NCBI RefSeq assembly: GCF_902499125.1
Contig: NZ_CABVPX010000035.1
Location: forward strand, 1 to 64,000
Reading direction: 5' to 3'
Source: Burkholderia arboris
GTDB taxonomy: Bacteria; Pseudomonadota; Gammaproteobacteria; Burkholderiales; Burkholderiaceae
Length of the DNA: 64,000 bases
Shown: piece after piece, positions 27,399 to 36,237 of the stretch
Position numbering within the stretch: the stretch's first letter is position 1
Layout of the letters: each line of letters opens with the position of its first letter
Made by a program: the position numbers and the translations under genes
Notes under the pieces: model-generated
Databases searched by the model: none
What the model was told of the DNA's origin: nothing
What the model saw: only the letters and a program-made list of their open reading frames with translations

Positions 27399-28360
27399 GC
27401 GCCGCAACCTTGACGGTCCGGGTGGCCCGCAAGTGGCAGGAAGCGCGCGATATCTGCGGCTTCGAGTTCGTCAGCGACGACGGTTCGCCGCTGCCGCGCT
27501 TCGACGCCGGCGCCCATATCGACGTGCATCTGCCGGGTGGCTTCGTGCGCCAGTATTCGCTGTGCAACCACCCGGAGCACGACGATCGCTATCAGATCGC
27601 CGTGCTGCGCGATGCCGACGGTCGCGGCGGGTCGCGCGCCATTCACGACGCCGTCCGGCAAGGCGATACCGTGCGGATCGGCGTGCCGCGCAATCAATTC
27701 CCGCTCGCCCCCGACGCACCGCACCACCTGCTGCTCGCCGGCGGGATCGGCGTCACGCCGATCCTCAGCATGGCCGAACGGCTGTTCTCGTCGGGCATGC
27801 CGTTCGACATGCACTACTGCGCGCGTTCGACCGATCGCATGGCGTTCGTCGAGCGCATCAACGCAGCCGGGTTTCACGATCGCACCCGCTTCCACGTCGA
27901 CGACGGCGACCCCGCGCAACGCTTCGACCTGGCCGCCGTGCTGGCCGCCATGCCGGAAGGCACGCACCTGTACGTATGCGGCCCGCGCGGCTTCATGGAT
28001 GCGGTGCTGAACGCCGCGCGCGCGCGCCACTGGGCTGAAGCGCGGCTGCACTACGAGTTCTTCGGCGGCGCCGTCGCGTCGTCCGGCGCGGACCGTGCGT
28101 TCCAGGTCCGGATCGCGAGCAGCGGCAAGGTCATCGACGTGCCGGCCGAATGCACGGTCATCGCGGCGCTGGCGGCGAACGGCGTCGACGTGCTGACGTC
28201 GTGCGAGCAAGGCGTATGCGGCACCTGCGCGACGCGTGTGCTGCAAGGCGAGCCCGATCATCGCGACGCATATCTGACCGAAGAGGAACAGGCAGCCGGC
28301 GACCAGTTCATGCCGTGCTGTTCGCGAGCGCGCAGCGACCTGCTGGTACTCGATCTGTAG
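27395..28360 (+). CDS. vanB: Vanillate O-demethylase reductase subunit
   Basis: 321 residues, ATG 27395 overlapping the vanA stop. It is a phthalate-dioxygenase-reductase type: an FMN domain with RQYSLCNHPEHDDRY (about 50-65), an NAD domain with LLLAGGIGVTPILSMAERL and YVCGPRGFMDAVL, and a C-terminal plant-type 2Fe-2S domain with C270-x4-C275-x2-C278 and a last Cys in FMPCC. It passes NADH electrons to VanA. It could also serve the second oxygenase gene just downstream, which has no reductase of its own. Confidence 0.93.
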   Translation: MSAATLTVRVARKWQEARDICGFEFVSDDGSPLPRFDAGAHIDVHLPGGFVRQYSLCNHPEHDDRYQIAVLRDADGRGGSRAIHDAVRQGDTVRIGVPRNQFPLAPDAPHHLLLAGGIGVTPILSMAERLFSSGMPFDMHYCARSTDRMAFVERINAAGFHDRTRFHVDDGDPAQRFDLAAVLAAMPEGTHLYVCGPRGFMDAVLNAARARHWAEARLHYEFFGGAVASSGADRAFQVRIASSGKVIDVPAECTVIAALAANGVDVLTSCEQGVCGTCATRVLQGEPDHRDAYLTEEEQAAGDQFMPCCSRARSDLLVLDL

Positions 28361-28408
28361 ACGGACCGCCCGCCCCGCGGCGGCCAACCACAATACTGGA
28401 GACGATCA

Positions 28409-29467
28409 ATGGAGCAACATGCCCGGCCACCGATCAGTACAACTCAATTCCCGGTCGACCGATGGTGGGTCGCCGCGCTGTCGTCCGAACTGACGGACAA
28501 GCCCGTCGCCCGCACGCTGCTCGGCCGCCCGGTCGTCCTGTTCCGGTTGCCGTCCGGGGAAATCGGTGCGCTGGAGGATCGCTGCTGCCACAAGTCGCTG
28601 CCGCTGTCGTGCGGCTCGCTCGAAGCACGTGGCCTGCGCTGCGGCTATCACGGCCTGCTGTTCGACCGCGGCGGCGCATGCGTGGAGATTCCCGGCCAGG
28701 ACCGGATTCCGGCGAAAGCATGCGTGTCGTCGTATCCGGTGCACGAGCAGGACGCGATCGTGTGGATCTGGATCGGCGCCGACGCGCATGCGCAACCGAC
28801 CTGCGCGCCGCCGCGCTACGCGTTCCACGCGGATCCGCACTATCGGTTCGGCGGCGGCAACTACCATTACGACGCGCCGTATCAACTGATTCACGACAAC
28901 CTGATGGACCTCAGCCACCTCGGCTATGTCCATCTGAAAACGATCGGCGGCAACGCACCGTTGCACATGGGCGCGGACACCCGCGTCAGCAGCGACGGCG
29001 ATACGGTGACGCTGGTGCGCCGGATGCCGGATTCCGACCCGCCGCCGACCTACACCGCCGCATGGCCGTTCGCGGGCCGCGTCGATCGCTGGCAGGAAAT
29101 CGAGTTCCACGTGTCGCACATCCGGATCTGGACCGGCGCGATGGACGCCGGCACCGGCGACCTGCACGATCCGGCGCGCGGCGGCTTTCACATGCGCGGC
29201 TTCCACGGCATCACGCCCGAGACGGAAACGACGACGCACTACTTCTGGACCGTCGCGACCAATCCGCAACACGACGTGGAGCGCGTCGCGCAAACGGTCA
29301 TCGCGCAATCCGCAGCGACGTTCGACGAAGACAAGATCGTGATCGAGGCGCAATACCGGAATCAGCTGCGCTTTCCGGACCGCCGCCAGATCGACATTCA
29401 TGTCGACGCGGGCCCCAATCGCGCGCGGCGCGTGATCGAGCGGCTGCTGCAACCCGAACCCGCGTAA
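28409..29467 (+). CDS. Second VanA-like Rieske oxygenase without its own reductase gene
   Basis: 352 residues, ATG 28409 with ACTGGAGACG upstream. The Rieske pair is C59-C-H61 and C78-G-Y-H81; the Cys at 60 replaces the usual Pro. The mononuclear iron motif is DNLMDLSHLGYVH (His/His/Asp). It has the length and C-terminal layout of the VanA/toluenesulfonate methyl-monooxygenase group but is clearly diverged from the VanA of the same operon, so it probably acts on a different aromatic ether or related acid. It is 48 bp after vanB and probably borrows VanB for electrons. Confidence 0.85.
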   Translation: MEQHARPPISTTQFPVDRWWVAALSSELTDKPVARTLLGRPVVLFRLPSGEIGALEDRCCHKSLPLSCGSLEARGLRCGYHGLLFDRGGACVEIPGQDRIPAKACVSSYPVHEQDAIVWIWIGADAHAQPTCAPPRYAFHADPHYRFGGGNYHYDAPYQLIHDNLMDLSHLGYVHLKTIGGNAPLHMGADTRVSSDGDTVTLVRRMPDSDPPPTYTAAWPFAGRVDRWQEIEFHVSHIRIWTGAMDAGTGDLHDPARGGFHMRGFHGITPETETTTHYFWTVATNPQHDVERVAQTVIAQSAATFDEDKIVIEAQYRNQLRFPDRRQIDIHVDAGPNRARRVIERLLQPEPA

Positions 29468-29623
29468 GCATCGCGCCGGTGCGCGAACGACGCCTGCCGG
29501 CCGCGACGGGTGTTCCCCCGGGGATGCCCGCCAGCCCGCGCATTCGGTTTGGTCCCATGCTCTACCGCCGGATTCGATTCCATCCAATTTGATTAGTCAT
29601 ACTATTTTTCAAGGATCTTTGAC

Positions 29624-30961
29624 GTGAGCGCAAGTATCCGCAATACGATCGACGAATCCCCGATGAGCGCGTTCCAGACGATGGCGGTCACGGCCTGCGT
29701 CGTGCTGAACATGCTCGATGGCTTCGACGTGCTGTCCATCGCGTTTGCCGCGCCGCATCTGGCGGCCGAATGGAAACTGAGCGGCAAGGAGATCGGCCTG
29801 CTTCTGAGCGCCGGGCTGGCCGGCATGGGGATCGGCTCGGTGCTGATCGCGCCGCTGGCCGACCGTGTCGGCCGCCGCCGCATCATCCTGCTCTGCCTCG
29901 CCGTGATCTCGACCGGGATGTTCGCCTGCGCGGCCACGCACAGCACGCTGCAACTCGCCGTCGCGCGGGCGTACACGGGGCTCGGCATCGGCGGCATGCT
30001 GGCGAGCCTGACCGTCATCAGCGGCGAGTACGCGTCGAACAAATGGCGCAGCGCCGCGATCGGCATGCAGTCGACCGGCTACGCGATCGGCGCCACCGCA
30101 GGCGGCGTCATCGCCGGCTACCTGCTGTCGACGTGGGGATGGCGCAGCGTGTTCGCGTTCGGCGGCCTGCTGACCTTGCTGTCGATCCCGATGGTGCTCG
30201 CGCTGCTGCCGGAATCGCTCGACTTCCTGCTGGCAAGGCGCCCGGACAACGCGCTGCAGAAAATCAACCGCATCCTCGCGAGAATGAAGCGCACGCCGAT
30301 CGACACGCTGCCGGCTTCGTCCATCGACATGGCGAGCCCCGCGTCGCGCTGGACAGCCGTGCTGCGCGCACCGCTCGCACACCGCACGATCGCGTTGTGG
30401 ATCGCGTTCTTCCTCGTGATGGGCAGCTTCTACTTCGTCGTGAGCTGGACGCCGAAGCTGCTGGTCCAGGCCGGGCTGTCGGCATCGCAGGGCGTCACGG
30501 GCGGCGTACTGCTCAACCTCGGCGGCATTGCGGGCGCCTCGCTCTTCAGCCTGCTGTCGACACGGTTCGGCCTGCGCAACCTGCTCGGCGCAACACTGCT
30601 GCTCGGCGGCGCGCTGATGGTCGTGTTCGGCGCGAACACCGGCTCGCTCGGCATCGGGATGACCGTGGCGGTGTTCCTCGGCGCGGTGATCAATGCTTGC
30701 GTGGCCGGCATGTATGCGTTGTCGCCGACGCCGTACCCCGCCGAAATCCGCACGACCGGCATCGGCCTCGCGGTCGGCATCGGGCGCCTCGGCGCGATCC
30801 TGTCGCCGATGACGGTCGGTGCGCTGCTGGACGACGGCTGGTCCGTATCCCATCTCTATCTCGCGTTCCTCGTGCCGATGGCCGGCGCGGCGATCGCCGT
30901 CGCCGTGGCGGGCACGCGTGCCGCGGCACCGCGCCGGCAACGCGACCCGGCGATGTCGTAA
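29624..30961 (+). CDS. Aromatic acid:H+ symporter, MFS (AAHS family)
   Basis: 445 residues from GTG 29624 with AAGGATC upstream; ATG 29663 is an alternative start. Twelve hydrophobic segments. The first helix holds NMLDGFDVLSIAFAAP, with the Asp pair typical of AAHS transporters such as PcaK, BenK and VanK. The loop 2-3 motif is ADRVGRRRI. The 156-bp gap to the oxygenase gene has no strong terminator. It would bring vanillate or similar acids across the inner membrane for the oxygenases encoded upstream. Confidence 0.9.
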   Translation: MSASIRNTIDESPMSAFQTMAVTACVVLNMLDGFDVLSIAFAAPHLAAEWKLSGKEIGLLLSAGLAGMGIGSVLIAPLADRVGRRRIILLCLAVISTGMFACAATHSTLQLAVARAYTGLGIGGMLASLTVISGEYASNKWRSAAIGMQSTGYAIGATAGGVIAGYLLSTWGWRSVFAFGGLLTLLSIPMVLALLPESLDFLLARRPDNALQKINRILARMKRTPIDTLPASSIDMASPASRWTAVLRAPLAHRTIALWIAFFLVMGSFYFVVSWTPKLLVQAGLSASQGVTGGVLLNLGGIAGASLFSLLSTRFGLRNLLGATLLLGGALMVVFGANTGSLGIGMTVAVFLGAVINACVAGMYALSPTPYPAEIRTTGIGLAVGIGRLGAILSPMTVGALLDDGWSVSHLYLAFLVPMAGAAIAVAVAGTRAAAPRRQRDPAMS

Positions 30962-31063
30962 CGCGCGACGCCCGCAGTCTTGCCGATACCCGTCGGCATC
31001 CCGGATACGTCCGAAGCATCAAAAAAAACGATAAGCATATCTACATACTGTTTGGAGACAGCC

Positions 31064-32158
31064 ATGAAAACGAAACTGGGCGTCGCACTCGCGACGGCGA
31101 TGGCGCTGGCCGGACCGGCCTGCGCGCAAAGCAGCGTCACGCTGTACGGGATCATCGATACCGGCGTGTCCTACTACAACAACGCCGCGCACGGCGGAGC
31201 GTTCACGGGCATGCCGACGCTGACCGGCGAGCTGCCGTCACGGTGGGGGCTGAGAGGCACCGAGGATCTCGGCGGCGGCTACCAGGCCTTCTTCGTGCTC
31301 GAGAACGGTTTCCAGCCCGGCACCGGTGCGCTGAACTACGGCGGGCGCCTGTTCGGGCGACAGGCGAACGTCGGCGTGAACGGTCCGTTCGGCGCGCTGA
31401 CCCTCGGCCGCCAGATGAACATGTCGATGATCGTGCTGACCAACGCCGACGTGATCGGCCCGTCGATTCACTCCATGGCGGATTTCGACTCCTATCTGCC
31501 GAACGCGCGCAGCGACAATGCGATCGGCTACAAGGGCACGTTCCACGGCGTGACGCTCGGCGCCACCTACAGCTTCGGCCGTGACGCGGCCGGGCCCGCG
31601 GGGCCGTCGGCGACGGGCTGCGCCGGACAGGTGCCCGGCGATATCGTCGCTTGCCGCCAATACACGGCGATGCTCGCGTACGACGCGAGCCATTTCGGGC
31701 TCGCCGCGTCGCACGACGTGATGCGCGGCGGCGGCGGTGCACTCGCGCCGTTGAACAATCCGGCGTACACCGACACGCGCGACATCGTCGCCGGCTACGT
31801 GAAGATCGGCCCCGCGAAACTGGGCGCCGGGTGGATCCGCCGCAACCTCGCGGCGGCCGAGCACCTGCAGGCCGATATCGTGTTCGCCGGCGGCACGTAC
31901 TACGCGACGCCCTACCTCGCGCTCGATCTTCAGGGCGTCCGCTACCTGCAACGCCGCGAAAACAGCGAAAGCGGCACGAACGCCACGCTGCTGGTCGGCC
32001 GCGCGAACTATTTCCTGTCGAAGCGGACGACCGTCTATACGTCGGTGGGCTACATGTTCAACAGCACGCTGGCTGCGAACGCGGTCGCCGCCGGCGGGAC
32101 AGTCGGTACCGGCATGAATCAGCTCGGCGTGATGGCCGGCATCCAGCAGAAGTTCTGA
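31064..32158 (+). CDS. General porin (Gram-negative, beta-proteobacterial type)
   Basis: 364 residues from ATG 31064, preceded by TTGGAGACAGCC. Signal peptide MKTKLGVALATAMALAGPACAQ, then the usual start SSVTLYGIIDTGVSYY. Further porin marks are GLRGTEDLGGGYQAFFVLENGF, FGRQANVGVNGPFGALTLGRQ and a terminal Phe (QQKF) for outer-membrane insertion. It forms a trimeric 16-strand barrel by family. It comes after the transporter gene of the vanillate cluster on the same strand, so it may be the outer-membrane entry for the aromatic acid. Confidence 0.93.
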   Translation: MKTKLGVALATAMALAGPACAQSSVTLYGIIDTGVSYYNNAAHGGAFTGMPTLTGELPSRWGLRGTEDLGGGYQAFFVLENGFQPGTGALNYGGRLFGRQANVGVNGPFGALTLGRQMNMSMIVLTNADVIGPSIHSMADFDSYLPNARSDNAIGYKGTFHGVTLGATYSFGRDAAGPAGPSATGCAGQVPGDIVACRQYTAMLAYDASHFGLAASHDVMRGGGGALAPLNNPAYTDTRDIVAGYVKIGPAKLGAGWIRRNLAAAEHLQADIVFAGGTYYATPYLALDLQGVRYLQRRENSESGTNATLLVGRANYFLSKRTTVYTSVGYMFNSTLAANAVAAGGTVGTGMNQLGVMAGIQQKF

Positions 32159-32179
32159 ACGCCGGTCACCGCGCGCGGC

Positions 32180-32626
32180 TCAGTTGGCCAGTCGGCAATG
32201 CGACAGCTTCAACCCCGGCAGCACCGGCGCATCGATGTAGCCTTCGTTCACGCAGCTGAACCGGAACGCCGCCGACGTGACGAACGGCTTGATCTCGCCG
32301 CCGGGGAACTTCGGCTTCAGCGCATCCTGGTCGGCCACGTCGAAATGCGTGTCGAACTGCTCGCCGTCGGCCGTCAGCGCGCCGAAGTACGTGCCGCCCG
32401 GGTCGCCGCCCATCCGGATCACGGCGCCGACGAACGCGAGGCGCTTGCCGTCGTACTTCGTCTTCGCGGCGGCCATGTCTTGCGTGTAGGCCTCGATCAC
32501 GGCGCTGTAATGCGCGTCGATCGCGGGTTCGGCGGCCGAAGCCGCACAAGCGGCCGGGTGAACGCCCGAAAGCAGCGTGCAGGCCGCGAGCGCGGCCGCC
32601 GCGAACGGCGCGGAAATCTTCGTCAT
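32180..32626 (-). CDS. Small secreted protein, possible OB-fold
   Basis: 148 residues, ATG 32626. Signal peptide about 1-32 (Ala-rich, ending near PAACAASA). The mature part reads KYDGKRLAFVGAVIRMGGDPGGTYFGAL, which resembles the strand-turn-strand of small periplasmic OB-fold (tRNA_anti-like) proteins. Two Cys near the end (RFSCVNEG, LSHCRLAN) may form a disulfide. Function is unknown. It converges with the porin gene 21 bp away. Confidence 0.65.
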   Translation of the reverse strand: MTKISAPFAAAALAACTLLSGVHPAACAASAAEPAIDAHYSAVIEAYTQDMAAAKTKYDGKRLAFVGAVIRMGGDPGGTYFGALTADGEQFDTHFDVADQDALKPKFPGGEIKPFVTSAAFRFSCVNEGYIDAPVLPGLKLSHCRLAN

Positions 32627-33024
32627 GGGTGGTCTCCCGTCTAGCGTGGTGGTTGAAGTGATTGAAGCCCGGCGCTTGCGCCGGCTGAATTCGCTTCCGT
32701 TGCTCTAATCGTTCGAATGGCGGTACACGGCTGCGATCACTTCATCACCCGCAGGGTCGTGCGCGGTGCGTAGCGCCGCGCGAAACGCGACGTGACAGGA
32801 AGATGACATGGTGCGGCCCCCGGCTCTCTCGTAGATTTTCACTGCGTCTGATTTTGGCCGCTACGGTAGCAGACGGCCGACGGCCCGGCAACCAAGCGCC
32901 GCGCGCGGCCAGCTATCGCATTACAATTGCAAATGATTCTCATTACATATATCATGCGCAACCTGGCCGCAACACATCGCTACGGCCCGCGACACGATCC
33001 TTAGTACTCCTCCTGCCTCGATTC
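32627..33024. other. 398-bp regulatory region upstream of the siderophore receptor
   Basis: It holds the divergent promoters of the small secreted protein and the TonB receptor, and the Fur-box-like site at 32929-32947. The open frame of the receptor continues upstream to 32803, but that part crosses the Fur site and gives no signal peptide, so I treat it as non-coding. Nothing else recognisable. Confidence 0.5.
32929..32947. promoter_or_regulatory. Fur-box-like site before the siderophore receptor
   Basis: GCAAATGATTCTCATTACA matches 13 of 19 positions of the classical GATAATGATAATCATTATC consensus and contains the core pair AATGAT / TCATT. It lies 77 bp before the chosen start. Fur with iron would repress the receptor. 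Confidence 0.65.
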
Positions 33025-35193
33025 ATGCCATCCCGTCGAACGCCCCGCCGTGCCCGGACCCTGCGCCCGTGGCGCACGAGCCTGCCTGCCCTGATCACCC
33101 TGTGCGTCGCGAGCGGCACGCATGCCGCCAACGCCGAGCCCGCTGCACCTGCGTCGACACCCGCGACGCCCGCCGAACACGAACTCCCGGCGATCAGCGT
33201 CAACGCATCGTCGGCCGTCGACCCGACGGTCGGCTATCAGCCGCGCACCACCGGCATCGCGGGCGGCGACGACCGCTCGCTGAAGGAGATTCCGCAATCG
33301 GTCGCGGTGGTCAGCAGCAGCGTGATGCAGGACCAGCAGGCGCGCTCGCTCGACGACGTGCTCGGCAACATCAGCGGCGTCACGCAGACGAACACGCTCG
33401 GCGGCACGCGCGACGCGTTCACCAAGCGCGGGTTCGGGTCGAACAACGACGGCTCGGTGCTCGTGGACGGCGTGCGCACGCCGGTGCTGCACAGCTATCT
33501 CGCGACGATCGATCGCGTCGAAGTGCTGAAAGGGCCGGCATCGCTGCTGTACGGCATGCAGGACCCGGGCGGCGTGATCAACCTCGTCACGCGCAAGCCG
33601 GAACACACGTTCGGCGGCTCGATCTCCGCGTCGCGCACGAGCCACGGCGGCGGCAGCGCGCAGTTCGACCTCACGGGCCCGCTCGGCAAGCCGGGCCAGG
33701 TCGCGGGCGGCACGCTCGCGTTCCGGCTGACCGGCGAATACGACACGAGCCGCTACTGGCGCAGCTTCGGCCGCGAACGCAACGCGCTGATCGCGCCTGC
33801 GCTGTCGTGGCACGACGCGGACACGTCGATCGACGTCAGCTACCAGTACGTCGACTACACGATGCCGTTCGATCGCGGCACCGTGCTCGTGAACGGCCGG
33901 CCCGACGATGCGCTGCGCTATCGCCGCTACGAGGAAGCGTGGTCGCAAAGCAGCGGCATCCAGGAAACGCTGCGCGCACGCATCGAGCACCGCTTCTCCG
34001 ACGCGTGGCGCGTGCGCGCGACCTACGGCTGGGGCCGCGATCGCTATGACCAGTTCATCACCCGCGCCACCGCGTTCAACAGCAGGACCGGCGCGCTGAC
34101 GCGCTCGTCCGATGCGAACCTCGGGCGCAACGACTCCGACCAGATCGCGACGCTCGGCCTGCTCGGCAACGTGACGCTCGCGGGGATGAACCACGCGATC
34201 TACATCGGCGGCGAATACGAGCGGCAGCGCAGCTTCCGCGGCGACACGATCCGCGGCAAGGCGACGACGGGCTTCAATCTCTACGATCCCGTGTACGGCC
34301 TGCTCGCGCCGGGCGGCACGCCGAACCCGAAGCAAAGCGATTCGCGCTCGGTCGTGCATGCGTATTCGACGATCGTGCAGGACTCGGTGAAGCTCACCGA
34401 CCGCCTCACCGCGGTCGGCGGGCTGCGCTGGGAAAACTGGCAGCAGGAATCGGGGATGGGACGGCCGTTCGTGTTCGCCGACCGCTCTCGCGGCAGCGTC
34501 TGGCTGCCGCAGTTCGGGCTCGCGTATGCGCTCACGCCGGCGCTGACCGCCTACGCGAACGTGAGTCGCTCGTTCAAGCCGAACGTCGCGTCGAACGTCG
34601 CCGCGCCGCTCGCGCCGGAATACGGCCGCGTGCTCGAGGCCGGGCTGAAGTTCAGCCTGAAGCCCGCGATCACCGGCACGCTCGCGGTGTACCAGATCGA
34701 CAAGCGCAACGTCGCGGTCACGGTCGGCGACATCACGTCGACGATCGGCACCGCGCGCTCGCGCGGGATCGAGCTCGACGTCGCCGGCCAGATCACGCGC
34801 CACCTGAGCGTGATCGGCAGCTACGCCTATACGAACGCGAACGATCGCGACAGCAACACGCCGCTCGTCAACGTCGCCCGCCACACGGGCAGCCTGTTCG
34901 CCGTGTACGACACGGCCATCGCGAACCTGCCGGGCCGCTGGCGCTTCGGCGGCGGTGCGCGCCTGGTCGGCGCACGCTCCGGCGACACCGCGAACAGCTT
35001 CACGCTGCCCGGCTACGTGACCGTCGACGCATTCGCCGCCTACGAAACGACGATCGGCAAATTCCCGACGCGCTTCCAGCTCAACGTGAAGAACCTGCTC
35101 GACAAGACCTACTACCCGTCGAGCAACAACAACCTGATCGTCGCGGTCGGCGAGCCGCGGCTCGTCACGCTGACGACGACGGTGTCGTTCTGA
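33025..35193 (+). CDS. TonB-dependent siderophore receptor
   Basis: 722 residues from ATG 33025; this start lies downstream of the Fur box and gives a signal peptide (basic MPSRRTPRRARTLR, then hydrophobic PALITLCVASGTHA). Plug domain: LPAISVNA near the TonB box region, SLKEIPQSVAVVSSSVMQDQQ, VDRVEVLKGPASLLYGMQDPGGVINLVTRKP. The rest is a 22-strand barrel ending in VTLTTTVSF with terminal Phe. The SLKEIPQSV and RGF motifs are of the FhuA/FpvA ferric-siderophore group. No biosynthesis or ABC genes are adjacent, so it may take up a foreign siderophore. The ligand is unknown. Confidence 0.92.
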   Translation: MPSRRTPRRARTLRPWRTSLPALITLCVASGTHAANAEPAAPASTPATPAEHELPAISVNASSAVDPTVGYQPRTTGIAGGDDRSLKEIPQSVAVVSSSVMQDQQARSLDDVLGNISGVTQTNTLGGTRDAFTKRGFGSNNDGSVLVDGVRTPVLHSYLATIDRVEVLKGPASLLYGMQDPGGVINLVTRKPEHTFGGSISASRTSHGGGSAQFDLTGPLGKPGQVAGGTLAFRLTGEYDTSRYWRSFGRERNALIAPALSWHDADTSIDVSYQYVDYTMPFDRGTVLVNGRPDDALRYRRYEEAWSQSSGIQETLRARIEHRFSDAWRVRATYGWGRDRYDQFITRATAFNSRTGALTRSSDANLGRNDSDQIATLGLLGNVTLAGMNHAIYIGGEYERQRSFRGDTIRGKATTGFNLYDPVYGLLAPGGTPNPKQSDSRSVVHAYSTIVQDSVKLTDRLTAVGGLRWENWQQESGMGRPFVFADRSRGSVWLPQFGLAYALTPALTAYANVSRSFKPNVASNVAAPLAPEYGRVLEAGLKFSLKPAITGTLAVYQIDKRNVAVTVGDITSTIGTARSRGIELDVAGQITRHLSVIGSYAYTNANDRDSNTPLVNVARHTGSLFAVYDTAIANLPGRWRFGGGARLVGARSGDTANSFTLPGYVTVDAFAAYETTIGKFPTRFQLNVKNLLDKTYYPSSNNNLIVAVGEPRLVTLTTTVSF

Positions 35194-35256
35194 CGCACCC
35201 GCGCGGCCGACACCGGCCAGCCGCATCCGTCGGCCGCGCCTCCCCCTCCGCCGTCA

Positions 35257-35279
35257 CGCCGCCGCGCCACGCGGCGGCG
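35257..35279. terminator. Perfect 10-bp hairpin after the receptor gene
   Basis: CGCCGCCGCG (35257-35266), loop CCA, CGCGGCGGCG (35270-35279), 64 bp after the receptor stop. No U-tract. Confidence 0.5.
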
Positions 35280-35445
35280 CCCGCCTCCGGGTCAATCATC
35301 GGACCCTCGAATATCTCCCATCCGATATCGCGATTTCCGGTATCGATCGCACGCCTCTAGACTGGCTACGCCGTCGCGCCGCGGCGCTGCGCCGCCGCAC
35401 GGCAATGCGACACGCCCCACAAAAAACGATTCCGGGAGATAAGCC

Positions 35446-36237
35446 ATGTCCGACCGGCAGGCGCGCCGAGGCGCGCTCAAGACACTCGGCCTCGCGGCCG
35501 GTACTGCATTGCTCGCCGCCACGCGTCCCGCGCACGCCGCCGCACCCGACACCGGTGCGCTGCTGCCCGGCGGCGCCACGCACCTCGCCGACCTCACGCG
35601 CCGCCTCGCGGCCGCACCGAGGCGGCGCGACTTCAAGACGGTGCCGATGATCCTCGAACGCGCCGACCAGTGGGACCACGCAGCGCTCGCCGAACTGACC
35701 GGCTATCGCGGCGGCCCGAAGCAGGTATGGGACAACACCGACCTCGGCGGCCCGTGGCTGAACCTGATGCGCAATTCACTGAACGCGCAGATCTGGTCGT
35801 ACCGGCATCCGGATTTCCTCGTCGTGTCGGCCACGCACGGCAGCGCGCATCTCGCGCTGTTCGACCAGGCCGCGTGGGACAAATACGGCCTCGCGAAATT
35901 CGCCGGCGCGGCCTTCCCGACCAACACGCTGCTCGACGCGAAACCCGCGCAATCGAAAGGCGCGCTGGATCATGAAGCGCCCGACGGCGCATTCTCGTCG
36001 CACGACAACAGCCTCGCCGCGCTGCAGCAGCGCGGTGTCGTGTTCCTGTCGTGCCACAACGCGATCTGGGAGCTCGCGGAGCGGCTCGACGGCGCGAACG
36101 CGAATCCCGACAAGCTGCCGCTCGACGCACTGGCGGCCGACCTGACCAACCACGTGATCCCGTCGGCGATCGTCACGCCGGGCGCGGTCGGCACGCTGCC
36201 CGAGCTGCAGCGAGCCGGTTTCACGTACGCGAAATGA
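35446..36237 (+). CDS. Tat-exported DsrE-like periplasmic protein
   Basis: 263 residues, ATG 35446, with CGGGAG about ten bases upstream. The N-terminus (QARRGALKTLGLAAGTALLA) is a Tat-like signal with twin Arg and a hydrophobic stretch. Mature protein: HPDFLVVSATHGSAHLALFD, then VVFLSCHNAIWELAERL, which has the strand-Cys-His-Asn arrangement of DsrE/DsrF-type sulfur-relay folds. Homologues are often labelled 'transcriptional initiation protein Tat', a name without functional basis. It starts a four-gene unit with a binding protein and two cytochromes c; the next start overlaps its stop by four bases. A role in periplasmic sulfur oxidation is inferred from this company. Confidence 0.7.
   Translation: MSDRQARRGALKTLGLAAGTALLAATRPAHAAAPDTGALLPGGATHLADLTRRLAAAPRRRDFKTVPMILERADQWDHAALAELTGYRGGPKQVWDNTDLGGPWLNLMRNSLNAQIWSYRHPDFLVVSATHGSAHLALFDQAAWDKYGLAKFAGAAFPTNTLLDAKPAQSKGALDHEAPDGAFSSHDNSLAALQQRGVVFLSCHNAIWELAERLDGANANPDKLPLDALAADLTNHVIPSAIVTPGAVGTLPELQRAGFTYAK

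Noticed and set aside
32803-33024. N-terminal extension of the TonB receptor
   Set aside because: It crosses the Fur-box-like site, adds no signal peptide and has no ribosome site; ATG 33025 gives a proper signal sequence.
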